From: JBFWUW01 sp050247075
GTDB lineage: Bacteria; Planctomycetota; Planctomycetia; Pirellulales; JBFWUW01
Direction of reading: 5' to 3'
Length of the DNA: 64,000 nt
NCBI GenBank assembly: GCA_050247075.1
Contig: JBFWUW010000028.1
Span: 1 to 64,000 of the forward strand
Below are positions 46,463 through 58,666 of the stretch, in pieces (position 1 is the stretch's first letter; the number at the start of each line of letters is the position of its first letter). The position numbers and the translations under genes were made by a program. The notes under the pieces are model-generated. The model made no database searches and was not told the DNA's origin. It was given only the letters and a program-made list of their open reading frames with translations.

Positions 46463-46829
46463 GCGGGCGATTGTATCGCCCCCAGGCCGGATGGAGCGAT
46501 AGCGATTAGCGTGCTAGCAACCGGGGGTTTGGACAACGGCGAATTGGACAAGGATGATCCAGCCGAGCGTGGCGAATGGCCAGAGCGGAGTTGATGTTAC
46601 AACCGGGCTGCCCTGGGGCGGCGTCCATCGGCGCTTTTGGTTGGAATGCAACTCCGCTGGGGCTTCCCGGTGGTCAGCCGCCAGCCACCCTTTGCCCCAG
46701 GCAGCAATTGCCCCAGACAGTCGGTCGGGCCGGCCTCATCCTTGACCCGCGGCGCGCTGGGCGAATATCCTGAACTGGTGGCTTGTGCCATGTTTTTTTG
46801 GGCCTCGTTCCTCTGGCTAAGCCAAATCC
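46463..46829. other. Divergent intergenic region
   Basis: About 370 bp where gene direction changes: everything from 30.5 to 46.5 kb is on the minus strand and everything from 46.8 kb on is plus. A possible promoter is listed. No repeats or RNA genes were recognised. Confidence 0.5.
46742..46771 (+). promoter_or_regulatory. Possible sigma-70 promoter for the PSCyt1 gene
   Basis: TTGACC (46742-46747) and TATCCT (46766-46771) are 18 bp apart, about 60 bp before the start codon. It is a reasonable match, but unconfirmed. Confidence 0.35.
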
Positions 46830-49800
46830 ATGCTTATTTTTACGATGTTCCGCCGTGCTTTGATCGCCGCTTCCGTGCTGGCCATGTTTGTCGGCGGTGT
46901 GGCCAAGGGGGCCGAGGAACCGCTCGATCCCGACCATGCCGCGAAGATGGCCCGCGGCACCGACATTTTCAAGCGGCATGTGCGAGCGGTACTGATCGAG
47001 CAGTGCCTGGCTTGCCACGGCGGCGACAAGACCGAGGGCCGCCTCGATCTGACCACCCGCGAGTTGCTGTTGAAAGGGGGTGCCAAGGGGGCGGGTATCA
47101 AGCCGGGCCAGCCCCAGGCCAGCTTGCTCTATAAGGTGGTCTCGCACCAGGGCGAGCCGGCCATGCCGTATGGCGAGGACAAATTGCCGGAGGAAACGCT
47201 GGCGCATTTCGCCCAGTGGATTGAATGCGGCGCGCCTTACGATGCACCTTTGCTGGGTGAGGACGAACTCTCTGCTTGGACCCGGCAGCAAGTTCCGGAC
47301 GAAGCCCGCCAGTTTTGGGCCTTTCAACCTTTGGCTGCACCCGCCGTGCCGGAGGTGGCGGACGCAGGCTGGTGCCGTTCGCCCATCGACCGGTTTGTGC
47401 GGCACAAGCAGGAGCAAGCCGGCATTTCGCCTAATCCGTCCGCCGACAAGCGGACGTTGCTGCGGCGGGCCAGTTTCGATTTGATCGGCTTGCCCCCCAC
47501 GCCCCAGGAGTTGGCCGAGTTTTTGCAAGACACCTCGGACGACGCTTATGAAAAGGCGCTCGACCGTTTGCTGGACAGCCCCCGCTATGGAGAACGCTGG
47601 GCCAGGCATTGGCTGGACCTGGCGCGGTTTGCCGAGAGCCACGGGTTTGAGCACGACTACGACCGGCCCACCGCTTACCACTATCGCGACTTTGTCATTG
47701 AGGCGTTGAATGCCGACTTGCCCTACGACACCTTCGTGAAGTGGCAGATTGCCGGCGATGAGTACGCGCCGCGCGACAACCTGGCGTTGAAGGCGACCGG
47801 CTTTCTGGCGGCGGGCGTGCATAGCACGCAGATCACCGCCAACGAGGTCGAGCGGCACCGGTACGACGAATTGGACGACATTTTGAACACGGTTGGCACG
47901 TCGATGTTGGGGCTGACCTTTGGCTGCGCGCGTTGCCACGACCACAAGTTCGACCCCATTCCCGCGGCCGACTACTACCGCATGTTGTCGGCCTTCACCA
48001 CCACGGTCCGCACGGAAGTTGACTTGGATGTAGACCCTGCCGGCTATCAAGCGGCCCTGGCCGCGTTCCAGGCGGAACACGCGCCGTTTGCCGCGGCACT
48101 GCAAAAATTTGAACGGGACGAACTTCCCGGCCGCTTTGCCGCGTGGGAAGCGGCGGGCAACACGGCCGGTGACAAGTATCCTTGGACCGTGCTGGAATTT
48201 GAAAGCGCCAAGTCGCAAGGAGGGGCCACGCTGACCTTGCAAGACGATGGCTCTCTGTTGGCTAGCGGTACCAGTCCCGCCAACGATATTTACACGTTCG
48301 TGGCCAAAGTACCGCCGGGGGGCATCCGCGCGATCCGGCTGGAGGCTCTCAGCGATCCGTCGTTCGTCAAAGGGGGACCGGGCCGGGCCGACAACGGCAA
48401 CTTCGCCCTGACGGAGTTTTCGCTGACGGCCGCACCCGCCGACGCCGCCGACCAGGCCATGCCGGTCAAACTGCAAAACGCGCGGGCCACGTTTGAGCAG
48501 GCCGGGCTGCCGGTGGCTTCGGCCATTGACGGCAAGGGAAGTCCCGGCTGGGCGGTCGATCCGGAGTTTGGCAAGAGCCACGCCGCCGCGTTCGACGTGG
48601 CGGGCGAGGCCGGTTATCCCTCCGGCACGATCTTGACGTTTACGCTGCGGTTCAACAACAACACCAAGCACAGCATCGGCCGCCCGCGGCTTTCCATCAC
48701 CACCCAGGCAGATGCTGTCGATCTGCTGGCGCCAGGCATGCCGCAAAAAATCGCCGATTTTCTGGGCAAACCGGCCGGCCAGCGGACCAACGCCGAGACC
48801 GCCCAACTGGCCGCCTGGTATCGCACGCTCGATCCGCAATGGCAGGCGCTCAACAAGCAGGTTGAAGAACACTTGCTGACGGCACCCAAGCCCAACCTGG
48901 TCAAGGCACTCATTTCCAGCGAGGGCCTGCCGCCGTTGCGGCTGCATTCGCAAGGGGCCGACTTTTTCAACGATACGTTCTTTCTGCGCCGCGGCGATCC
49001 GAACCAAAAACAAGGCATTGCCGCGCCCGGTTTCTTGCAAGTGCTGATGCCCGCCGCCGACGCTCAAGCAAGCTGGCAACAGCCGCCGCCCGATGGCTGG
49101 CGTACTTCGTACCGCCGCCGGGCCATGGCCGAATGGCTGACCGATGTCGACAACGGGGCCGGCGCACTGCTGGCCCGCGTGATGGCCAACCGGCTGTGGC
49201 AGCATCATCTGGGGCGGGGCATTGTGGCTACGCCCAGCGATTTTGGCACCCGCGGAGAGCGCCCCACCCACCCCGAACTGCTCGATTGGCTGGCGGGCGA
49301 ATTGATCCGCCAAGATTGGAAACTCAAACCGCTGCATAAGCAAATTATGTCCAGCGCCGCCTATCGGCAGAGCGCCCAACACGACGAGGCCCGGCTGGCC
49401 GCCGACGGCGATAACAAACTAATCTGGCGGCAAACGAGGCGGCGGCTAGAGGCCGAAGTCGTCCGCGATGCCTTGCTGGCGGTCGGCGGGCAGTTAGACA
49501 CCACCATGTACGGACCCGGCACGTTGGATGGCGGCAGCCGGCGGCGGAGCATCTACTTCACCGTCAAACGGAGCCAGATCATGCCGATGCTGCAAGTCTT
49601 CGATGCGCCCGATGCGCTGTCCGGCGTGGGGGAGCGTCCCACGACGACCATCGCGCCGCAGGCGTTGTATCTGCTCAACAATCCCCAGGCCCGCGCCGCC
49701 GCCAAGGGGCTGGCCGAGCGGGTAGCCACGGTCGATGGCAACCCCAGCACGTTGGAGCAGGCCGTGTCGCAAGCCTATCAGATCACCCTGGCGCGGCTGC

Positions 49801-49952
49801 CGACCGCCGAGGAACTTGCGGAGGACGTGGCCTTCGTGCGGGCGCAAGGGGCCAGCTACACCTCGGCCGACCCCGCCAGCCAGCAGTTGGCGGCCCTGGC
49901 CGACTTCTGCCAGGTGCTGCTGTGCTTGAACGAGTTTGTGTACGTGGAATAA
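46830..49952 (+). CDS. Planctomycete PSCyt1/DUF1549/DUF1553 protein
   Basis: 1040 aa. A signal peptide is likely (FRRALIAASVLAMFVGGVAKG). A single haem-type motif CLACH lies at 59-63 inside the PSCyt1 region (about 40-115), followed by DUF1549 (about 180-390, with RHWLDLARFAESHGFEHDYD and CARCHDHKFDPI) and DUF1553 (about 760-1020, with NRLWQHHLGRGIV and PTHPELLDWLAGELI). The middle (about 400-700) is a less conserved beta-rich domain. These proteins occur almost only in Planctomycetes, usually paired with DUF1501, as here two genes on. The function is unknown; the second ATG at 46845 may be the true start. Confidence 0.93.
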   Translation: MLIFTMFRRALIAASVLAMFVGGVAKGAEEPLDPDHAAKMARGTDIFKRHVRAVLIEQCLACHGGDKTEGRLDLTTRELLLKGGAKGAGIKPGQPQASLLYKVVSHQGEPAMPYGEDKLPEETLAHFAQWIECGAPYDAPLLGEDELSAWTRQQVPDEARQFWAFQPLAAPAVPEVADAGWCRSPIDRFVRHKQEQAGISPNPSADKRTLLRRASFDLIGLPPTPQELAEFLQDTSDDAYEKALDRLLDSPRYGERWARHWLDLARFAESHGFEHDYDRPTAYHYRDFVIEALNADLPYDTFVKWQIAGDEYAPRDNLALKATGFLAAGVHSTQITANEVERHRYDELDDILNTVGTSMLGLTFGCARCHDHKFDPIPAADYYRMLSAFTTTVRTEVDLDVDPAGYQAALAAFQAEHAPFAAALQKFERDELPGRFAAWEAAGNTAGDKYPWTVLEFESAKSQGGATLTLQDDGSLLASGTSPANDIYTFVAKVPPGGIRAIRLEALSDPSFVKGGPGRADNGNFALTEFSLTAAPADAADQAMPVKLQNARATFEQAGLPVASAIDGKGSPGWAVDPEFGKSHAAAFDVAGEAGYPSGTILTFTLRFNNNTKHSIGRPRLSITTQADAVDLLAPGMPQKIADFLGKPAGQRTNAETAQLAAWYRTLDPQWQALNKQVEEHLLTAPKPNLVKALISSEGLPPLRLHSQGADFFNDTFFLRRGDPNQKQGIAAPGFLQVLMPAADAQASWQQPPPDGWRTSYRRRAMAEWLTDVDNGAGALLARVMANRLWQHHLGRGIVATPSDFGTRGERPTHPELLDWLAGELIRQDWKLKPLHKQIMSSAAYRQSAQHDEARLAADGDNKLIWRQTRRRLEAEVVRDALLAVGGQLDTTMYGPGTLDGGSRRRSIYFTVKRSQIMPMLQVFDAPDALSGVGERPTTTIAPQALYLLNNPQARAAAKGLAERVATVDGNPSTLEQAVSQAYQITLARLPTAEELAEDVAFVRAQGASYTSADPASQQLAALADFCQVLLCLNEFVYVE

Positions 49953-49997
49953 TTGACGGGCGGGTTTTCGCGGTTTCCGCCGCGCGGAGCGAATGAT

Positions 49998-50780
49998 ATG
50001 CGATGTCCCTTTCCGGGTATGGATCCTTACATCGAGCGGGCCGAGATTTGGCCCGACTTTCACGACCGATTGGTCACGTACATTTCCGGCCAATTGCAGC
50101 CGATGCTTCGTCCGCGTTATGCGGCCATCATTGAAGAGCGGCAATATGTACTGGAATCCGAGGGCCCAATCCGTGCCGACGTGGGATTGCATCGCCGTTC
50201 GAGAGTTGAGAAACCGACAGGCCGCCTGGCGGTAGTCGAACCCGACGTGCCGCTGGTATTCGATCTCTTTTGTGACGAAGTGGTGGAGCCGTACTTGCGG
50301 ATCATCGAACTGGCCGCTGAGAGCCGCTGCGTAACGGCCATAGAGATAGTCAGCCCGAACAACACAGCGGAGGGGCCTGGGCGAGTAAGCTACCTGGAAT
50401 GCAGGGAACGTCATTGGCGAGAAGGTGTCAACTTGGTGGAAATTGGTCTCCTACGCCAAGGCCCAACCACCATGCGCGTGCCACCCGTAAACCTAACAAC
50501 CTTGGTCGATTGGCGCTTACTCGTAGTGGTCCATCGAGTCTTTCCCACTCGACGGGAGGTTTACTCGATCCCATTGACGAAGAGACTGCCGCGCGTCGCC
50601 GTTCCGCTATTGTCCGGTGAACCTGACGTGGTTCTCGACTTGCAAGCCGCATTCGAACGCTGCTGGAATTCTGGCCCCTATCCCGAATTGCTGCGCTACG
50701 ACCAGCCTCCGCCAGCCGACTTAACGGCCGAGGAACAGCGCTGGTGCGCGGAGACACTGCGCGGCGCGAAGCTGATTTGA
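49998..50780 (+). CDS. DUF4058 protein
   Basis: 260 aa from the ATG at 49998, which has GGAG upstream and gives the family's usual start MRCPFPGMDPYIERAEIWPD. The core VTAIEIVSPNNTAEGPGR continues to VNLVEIGLLRQGPT, the hallmark of the family. DUF4058 has no known activity; the EIVSPxN core recalls PD-(D/E)xK folds, but this is speculative. It is placed between the PSCyt1 and DUF1501 genes on the same strand. A relative lies at 58667. Confidence 0.85.
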   Translation: MRCPFPGMDPYIERAEIWPDFHDRLVTYISGQLQPMLRPRYAAIIEERQYVLESEGPIRADVGLHRRSRVEKPTGRLAVVEPDVPLVFDLFCDEVVEPYLRIIELAAESRCVTAIEIVSPNNTAEGPGRVSYLECRERHWREGVNLVEIGLLRQGPTTMRVPPVNLTTLVDWRLLVVVHRVFPTRREVYSIPLTKRLPRVAVPLLSGEPDVVLDLQAAFERCWNSGPYPELLRYDQPPPADLTAEEQRWCAETLRGAKLI

Positions 50781-50843
50781 TCGTCACGCTGCAATAACGC
50801 CATTCGCATTCTCAATCCTTCCCACGAACAACCCGCAAACCCC

Positions 50844-52313
50844 ATGACTCCTCTCTTTGCCGATCCCGCTGCGTTTGCCTCGCGGCGCGACTTTCTTCGC
50901 CGGACCGGCGGCGGCTGCGGAATGCTGGCCCTGGCCGGGTTGTTGCAGCGGCAAGGGGTGTTGTCGCCCGCGCCGGCTGGCGCGGCCGAGCTGCCGGCCA
51001 ATCCCTTGGCGGCGCATGCCGGCCATTTTCCGGCCAAGGCCAAAAACATCATTTGGCTGTTCATGAATGGCGGCCAAAGCCATGTCGATACCTGGGACTA
51101 CAAGCCCGAACTGGAAAAGCGCGACGGGCAAGAGCTGGCCGGCTTCGACAAGTTCACCGGCTTCTTCGCCGACTCGGTCGGCCCGTTGATGAAGTCCCCC
51201 TTCAAGTTTGCCCAGCATGGCCAGTCGGGCACGTGGGTCTCGGAGATCTTTCCGAACCTGGCCCGGCACGTCGATAAAATGGCCTTTCTGCATTCCTGCT
51301 GGACCGACTCCAACAACCACTCGCCCGCCCTGTTCAAGATCAACACCGGCAACACGCGGATGGGCAACCCTTGCCTGGGTGCCTGGGTGACGTACGGCCT
51401 CGGTTCCGAAAGCCAGAACCTGCCGTCGTTTGTGGTGATGTACGACACGCTGGGCCGCGGCATTCCCAAGGGGCATTCGCAAAATTGGGGGGCTGGTTTT
51501 CTGCCGGGCATTTTTCAGGGGACGGCCCTCAAGCCGCAAGGCGCGCCGATCGACGACCTGCAGCGCCCGCCCGACCTGACCGACGCCCAGCAGCGCCAGC
51601 AGCTAGACCTGTTGGCCCGGCTCAATCGCCGCCAGTTGGAACAGACCGCCATCGAACCGGAACTGGCCGCCCGCATCGAATCGTTCGAGCTGGCCTACCG
51701 CATGCAAATGGCCGCGCCGGAGGCGATCGACGTGGAACAAGAAACGGCCGCCACCCAAAGCTTGTACGGGCTGGACAACCCCAAGGCCACGCACTTTGCC
51801 CGGCAATGCCTGATTGCCCGGCGGATGGTGGAGCGGGGCGTGCGCTGCGTGCAGATTTACAGCGGCGGCATGGACAACCAGCTTAGCTGGGACGGCCACA
51901 ACGACATCCGCGGCAACCACGCCGGCTTTGCCGCCGAGACCGACCAGCCCATCGCCGCCCTGTTGGAAGACCTGGCCCAACGCGGGCTGTTGGACTCTAC
52001 CTTGGTCATCTGCGGCGGCGAATTTGGCCGGCTGCCGGTGGCCCAAAAAAGCGCCACCCCCGGCCGCGACCACAACCCGCACGCCATGACCTACTGGCTG
52101 GCGGGTGGCGGCAGCAAGCCCGGCACGCACCACGGCGAGACCGACGAGGTCGGCTTCAAGGCCGTGGTCGATCGGGTGAGCGTCCACGACCTGCACGCCA
52201 CGATCTTGCACCTTTTGGGCCTGGACCACACCCGCCTCACCTTCCGCTACAACGGCCGCGACTTTAGGTTGACGGACGTGGAAGGAACGGTGGTGCAAGG
52301 GGTGCTGGGGTAG
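50844..52313 (+). CDS. Tat-exported DUF1501 protein
   Basis: 489 aa. The N-terminus SRRDFLRRTGGGCGMLALAG is a twin-arginine signal, so the protein is exported folded. The remainder is DUF1501, related to sulfatases and alkaline phosphatases: NIIWLFMNGGQSHVDTWDYK, RHVDKMAFLHSCWTDSNNHS, GRDHNPHAMTYWLAGGGSKP, HDLHATILHLLGLDH. It is the regular partner of PSCyt1/DUF1549/DUF1553 proteins in planctomycetes, and the two probably act together outside the cytoplasmic membrane. The substrate is unknown. Confidence 0.93.
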   Translation: MTPLFADPAAFASRRDFLRRTGGGCGMLALAGLLQRQGVLSPAPAGAAELPANPLAAHAGHFPAKAKNIIWLFMNGGQSHVDTWDYKPELEKRDGQELAGFDKFTGFFADSVGPLMKSPFKFAQHGQSGTWVSEIFPNLARHVDKMAFLHSCWTDSNNHSPALFKINTGNTRMGNPCLGAWVTYGLGSESQNLPSFVVMYDTLGRGIPKGHSQNWGAGFLPGIFQGTALKPQGAPIDDLQRPPDLTDAQQRQQLDLLARLNRRQLEQTAIEPELAARIESFELAYRMQMAAPEAIDVEQETAATQSLYGLDNPKATHFARQCLIARRMVERGVRCVQIYSGGMDNQLSWDGHNDIRGNHAGFAAETDQPIAALLEDLAQRGLLDSTLVICGGEFGRLPVAQKSATPGRDHNPHAMTYWLAGGGSKPGTHHGETDEVGFKAVVDRVSVHDLHATILHLLGLDHTRLTFRYNGRDFRLTDVEGTVVQGVLG

Positions 52314-52456
52314 AGAGGGGGGGAATGCGGAAGACCCAGATTGTTCAAATGGCTTCCGCCGTGCCCTTCCGTTGCCCCTGGCGGTGCCCGCTCACTCTGT
52401 TTGCCATCTTCGGCTACAATCGGCACCAATCATTCCACCCAAACCGGGGCCGTGCC

Positions 52457-55400
52457 GTGGCAGCCGACACCATCGAAACGTTTATCACCCGCTGGGCCGC
52501 CTCCGAAGGGGCCGAGCGAGCCAACTACCAGCTCTTTTTGACGCAACTGTGCGATCAGCTTGAGGTTCCCCAACCCGAACCGACCAAGGCCACTGCCGAC
52601 GAAAACGCCTACGTCTTTGAGCGCGACGTGACGTTCATCCATAGCGACGGCAGCACTTCCATTGGCCGCATCGACCTGTACAAGCGCGGCTGTTTCGTGC
52701 TGGAAGCCAAGCAAGGGAGCGAACAGCAAACGGCGGACGAGCAAGCCGCCGCCGTACTGGCCGACTCGGCCAAAAAGAAGCCGGCCAAGAAGAAAGGAAC
52801 CGCCGTCCGCGGCACCAAAGCCTGGGACGATGCAATGGTCCGCGCCCGCGGGCAGGCCGACCGCTACGCCCGCGCCCTGCCCAACTCCGAGGGCTGGCCC
52901 CCTTTTCTCATCGTGGTCGATGTGGGCCATTCCATCGAACTCTATTCCGAGTTTTCGTGCTCTGGCAAGACTTACGTCCCCTTCCCCGATCCGCAATCGT
53001 TCCGCATTCCGCTGGCCGGGCTGGCCGACGAAGCCATTCGCCAGCGGCTGCGCACCGTCTGGCAAGCGCCGCAATCGCTCGACCCCAGCCGCCGCGCCGC
53101 CAAAGTCACCAGGGCACTGTCGGAGCGCCTGGCCGCCCTCGCCAAACTGCTGGAAGCCGACGGACACGATGCCGCCCTGGTAGCCCGTTTTCTCATGCGG
53201 GCACTCTTCACCATGTTCGCCGAGGATGTGGAACTCATCCCCAAGGGTTCCTTCAAGAGCTTGCTGGCCAGCCTCCGCGATGATCCCACAACCTTCGTGC
53301 CGATGGTCGAAGGGCTGTGGCAAGCGATGAATGGGGGCCAATTCTCGCAATACTTGCGTCAGAAGCTGCTGCGTTTTAACGGCGGGCTATTCGCCGAGTG
53401 GACGGCCCTCCCGGTCAATAAGGCCATGTTGGACTTATTGATCGACGCCGCCAATTCCGACTGGACCGATGTCGAGCCGGCCATCTTCGGTACGCTGTTG
53501 GAACGGGCCTTAAGCCCCGTAGATCGGCACAAGCTCGGCGCGCACTACACGCCGCGGGCCTATGTGGAGCGGCTGGTGCTGCCAACGGTTATCGAACCGC
53601 TCCGCGACGAGTGGAACACCACCTACGCCGCCGCGCTGGCCCACGCCGCCGGCGGCCAGATCGAGGCGGCCCAAAAGCTAATCCGCGATTTCCACCACGA
53701 CCTGTGCGAAACCCGCGTCCTCGATCCCGCCTGCGGCAGCGGCAACTTCCTCTACGTCACTCTGGAACAGATGAAGCGGTTGGAGGGTGAAGTTCTCAAC
53801 GCGCTGCGCGAACTGGGGGACCAGCAAGCCGTGTTGATCGAGGTCGATCCGCACCAGTTTCTGGGGATCGAAATCAGCCCCCGCGCGGCGGCCATCGCCG
53901 AACTGGTGTTGTGGATCGGCCATTTGCAGTGGCACTTTCGCACCCGCGGGCACGCCGCCTTGGCGGAGCCGATCATCAAGAACTACAAAAACATCGAGTG
54001 TCGCGACGCCGTGCTGGCTTGGGATCGGACGGAGCCGCTGTTGGACGAAGACAACAAGCCGGTCACCCGCTGGGACGGCCGCACGACCAAGCCGCATCCG
54101 GTGACGGGCGAGGAAGTGCCGGACGAAACGGCCCGCGTGATGGTGCTGAAATACATCAACCCGCGAAAAGCGGAGTGGCCGAAGGCGGATTACGTGGTGG
54201 GCAACCCGCCGTTCTTGGGAAAGCACTTCTTGCTCAATGATCTTGGCGACGGATACGTCGCCGCGTTGAGGGCCGTCTACGATAATGAAGTTCCAGATAG
54301 CGCCGATTTTGTCATGTATTGGTGGTACATCGCGTCGACGTTCGCACGAGCGAATTCAATTCGTCGATTTGGGTTCGTCACGACCAATAGTATTACTCAA
54401 GCGTTCAACCGTCGTATCCTTCAAAGGGCATTCAGCGACGACCCGCCTATCGGCCTGCGATTCGCAATCGCGGATCACCCTTGGGTCAAATCTGAGGATG
54501 GGGCGGCGGTTCGAATTGCAATGACAGTCGGGTCGCGACTCGATGGCAGATCGCTATTGGGAATCGTTCTGCAAGAGAATGAAACTGGAGGTGAGGACGC
54601 TTTGAATGTGGAACTTGGATATCGCGAGGGCCGGATTAACCCAGACTTGACCATTGGCTCCGATGTAACGACGGCGCAGGCGTTGATCGCCAACTCAGGG
54701 CTTACCAGCAATGGCGTGATGCTTGGGGGTCGCGGGTTTCTGGTCTTACCTGATGATGAATGGTCCCTTAACGCCGCAATCGTTCACCCGATTTGTAACG
54801 GCAATGATGTTTTGCAGCGAAGTCGTTGCGCGAAGGTCATAGATTTTTTCGGATACGAAGTCGACGCCGCAAAGCGTTCCAGCCCGGAGGCTTTTCAGCG
54901 AATTTTGGATCGTGTAAAGCCGGAGCGGGACGCAAATCGACGAGCAAGCCGGCGCGAACGATGGTGGTTGTTCAGTGAAGTGATGCCTCAATTACGACGA
55001 ATAACCGCGAATCTGACGAGGTTCATCGCAACTCCCGAGACATCAAAGCATCGCATGTTCGTGTTCCTTCCGCAGGGGACGCTCGCGGAGCATCCGCTGA
55101 TAGCCATCGGACTACACGACGCTTACTTTCTAGGAGTCTTGAGTTCGCGCACCCATCTTGTATGGGCCCTCGCATCAGGAGGAACTCTTGAAGATCGACC
55201 GAGATACAATAAATCCGTTTGCTTCAATCCGTTTGCTTTCCCTGCGTGCGAAGAGAATCGGAAAGTGGGGATTCGCGACCTCGGCGAACAGCTCGATGCA
55301 CATCGCAAACGCCAGCAGGCACTGCATCCCAAGCTGACGCTGACCGATATGTACAACGTCCTGGAAAAGCTCCGTGCGGGCGAGGAGTTGACCGACAAGG

Positions 55401-55900
55401 ACAAAGTCATCCATGACCAAGGGCTGGTCTCGGTATTGCGGCAGATTCACGATGATTTGGACGCTGCCGTGTTTGAGGCTTATGGCTGGCCGCCGACGCT
55501 GGCCGATGAGGAGATTTTGCAGCGGCTGGTGGAACTGAACGCCGAGCGGGCCGCCGAGGAAGCCCGCGGCATCGTCCGTTGGCTGCGGCCCGACTTTCAG
55601 CAGCAGTCCGACAGCAAAACGCAACGCGGGCTGGACCTGGCCGGCCGCGCCGAACCGGCCGAGCCCGCCGCCGCCACGCCGTCCGCCAAGAAAAGCGGCA
55701 AGCTCCCCTGGCCGGCCGAGCAAGCCCAACGGACCAAAGCCATTCAAGCGGCCCTGGCCGCCAGCCCCTCCGCCGCTACCGCCGAGGAGATCGCCAAGCG
55801 CTTCCTCCGCGCCAACTCCACGCAAGTCGAGGAAATCCTGGCGGCCCTGGCATCGCTGGGCATGGCCCGGCAAGTCAACGGCGAGTACCTGCCGCCGTAA
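52457..55900 (+). CDS. MmeI-like type II restriction-methylation enzyme
   Basis: 1147 aa from the GTG at 52457; upstream in-frame sequence looks non-coding, though no clear ribosome binding site supports this start. One chain carries a nuclease (D73 in RIDLYKR and E83/K85 in VLEAKQ), a helical spacer, a methyltransferase (DPACGSGNFLY near 423 and GNPPF at 582-586) and a recognition domain (about 600-950). Such enzymes modify one strand and cut at a fixed distance. The Pro/Ala-rich C-terminal 100 residues end in a winged-helix-like stretch. GC and codon bias drop in the middle (about 54220-55260), over the recognition domain, and rise again after it. Confidence 0.85.
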   Translation: MAADTIETFITRWAASEGAERANYQLFLTQLCDQLEVPQPEPTKATADENAYVFERDVTFIHSDGSTSIGRIDLYKRGCFVLEAKQGSEQQTADEQAAAVLADSAKKKPAKKKGTAVRGTKAWDDAMVRARGQADRYARALPNSEGWPPFLIVVDVGHSIELYSEFSCSGKTYVPFPDPQSFRIPLAGLADEAIRQRLRTVWQAPQSLDPSRRAAKVTRALSERLAALAKLLEADGHDAALVARFLMRALFTMFAEDVELIPKGSFKSLLASLRDDPTTFVPMVEGLWQAMNGGQFSQYLRQKLLRFNGGLFAEWTALPVNKAMLDLLIDAANSDWTDVEPAIFGTLLERALSPVDRHKLGAHYTPRAYVERLVLPTVIEPLRDEWNTTYAAALAHAAGGQIEAAQKLIRDFHHDLCETRVLDPACGSGNFLYVTLEQMKRLEGEVLNALRELGDQQAVLIEVDPHQFLGIEISPRAAAIAELVLWIGHLQWHFRTRGHAALAEPIIKNYKNIECRDAVLAWDRTEPLLDEDNKPVTRWDGRTTKPHPVTGEEVPDETARVMVLKYINPRKAEWPKADYVVGNPPFLGKHFLLNDLGDGYVAALRAVYDNEVPDSADFVMYWWYIASTFARANSIRRFGFVTTNSITQAFNRRILQRAFSDDPPIGLRFAIADHPWVKSEDGAAVRIAMTVGSRLDGRSLLGIVLQENETGGEDALNVELGYREGRINPDLTIGSDVTTAQALIANSGLTSNGVMLGGRGFLVLPDDEWSLNAAIVHPICNGNDVLQRSRCAKVIDFFGYEVDAAKRSSPEAFQRILDRVKPERDANRRASRRERWWLFSEVMPQLRRITANLTRFIATPETSKHRMFVFLPQGTLAEHPLIAIGLHDAYFLGVLSSRTHLVWALASGGTLEDRPRYNKSVCFNPFAFPACEENRKVGIRDLGEQLDAHRKRQQALHPKLTLTDMYNVLEKLRAGEELTDKDKVIHDQGLVSVLRQIHDDLDAAVFEAYGWPPTLADEEILQRLVELNAERAAEEARGIVRWLRPDFQQQSDSKTQRGLDLAGRAEPAEPAAATPSAKKSGKLPWPAEQAQRTKAIQAALAASPSAATAEEIAKRFLRANSTQVEEILAALASLGMARQVNGEYLPP

Positions 55901-56095
55901 CGCCTGGGCCGCCGGGCCGAAGTGCGAAACGCCCGCGGCGTAGCGCGCGGATTAGATCGCTGCATTGACTTCAAACGCATTCTAGCCCCCCCAGCCTGGA
56001 AGGCTTGCCTGGCGGCGGTACAATGCAGGGTCCGTATTCGAGGCGGTTTGTAGTACCTCGGCAGCGCGGCCCTTCGCAAAAAGGCACAGGCCAAA

Positions 56096-58150
<2,055 letters not shown>

Positions 58151-58666
58151 AGTGAACAGGCTGCCCGCACGGCCTGCCGGTGGCCTGATAAAAACCTTTG
58201 TAGTGTCGTTTAATTGACGTTGCGCGGATGGGTGCCGCCGTGGCTGTCTCATTTGGCCTGAAAGGCCCTGACAAACCAGCCCAGGGCAGAGCGAAGCGGC
58301 ATAGCCGCGCAGCGCCGCCCTGGGTTGGATTGAATCGACGGAGCGCAGCCCTGCAAGGGCGAAACAGCCGTTGTGTTGCCCTTGTAGGGCGAAAACGGCC
58401 TTCGTGGAGACTGCTACCCAGGGCGGCGCTTGGCGGCGGGTGCCGCCGCGCTCTGCCCTGGGCTGGTATGTGATGGCCCTTCAGGCCGGGCTATTCTGCT
58501 TGGGATTGGAAAACAAGGCCCAATGCCACCCAACTTCCATTCATTTCCGCGCAACGCAAGAAGATCGGTTTCATAAACATAGCGGTGCGTTCTGACCAAG
58601 TTTTTATCAGACCAGCCTGCCGGTGTATAATTGGAAGTCTGGCGAGCTTGTTCCAGAGGTAGTCCC
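58151..58666. other. Intergenic region between uvrB and the DUF4058 gene
   Basis: About 515 bp, mostly the nested palindrome. A TATAAT at 58626-58631 lies 35 bp before the next start codon and could be its -10 box, without a clear -35. Confidence 0.6.
58254..58490. repeat. Nested palindromic element after uvrB
   Basis: Perfect 19-bp arms at 58275-58293 (ACCAGCCCAGGGCAGAGCG) and 58449-58467 are inverted. Inside, AGCGCCGCCCTGGGT (58309-58323) pairs with its complement at 58417-58431. Outside, GGCCTGAAAGGCC pairs imperfectly with GGCCCTTCAGGCC. The whole unit of about 235 bp would fold into one long stem. Confidence 0.85.

Noticed and set aside
46674..49382. 902-aa open frame on the minus strand
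   Set aside because: It is a shadow of the PSCyt1/DUF1549/DUF1553 gene in GC-rich DNA and shows no domain of its own.
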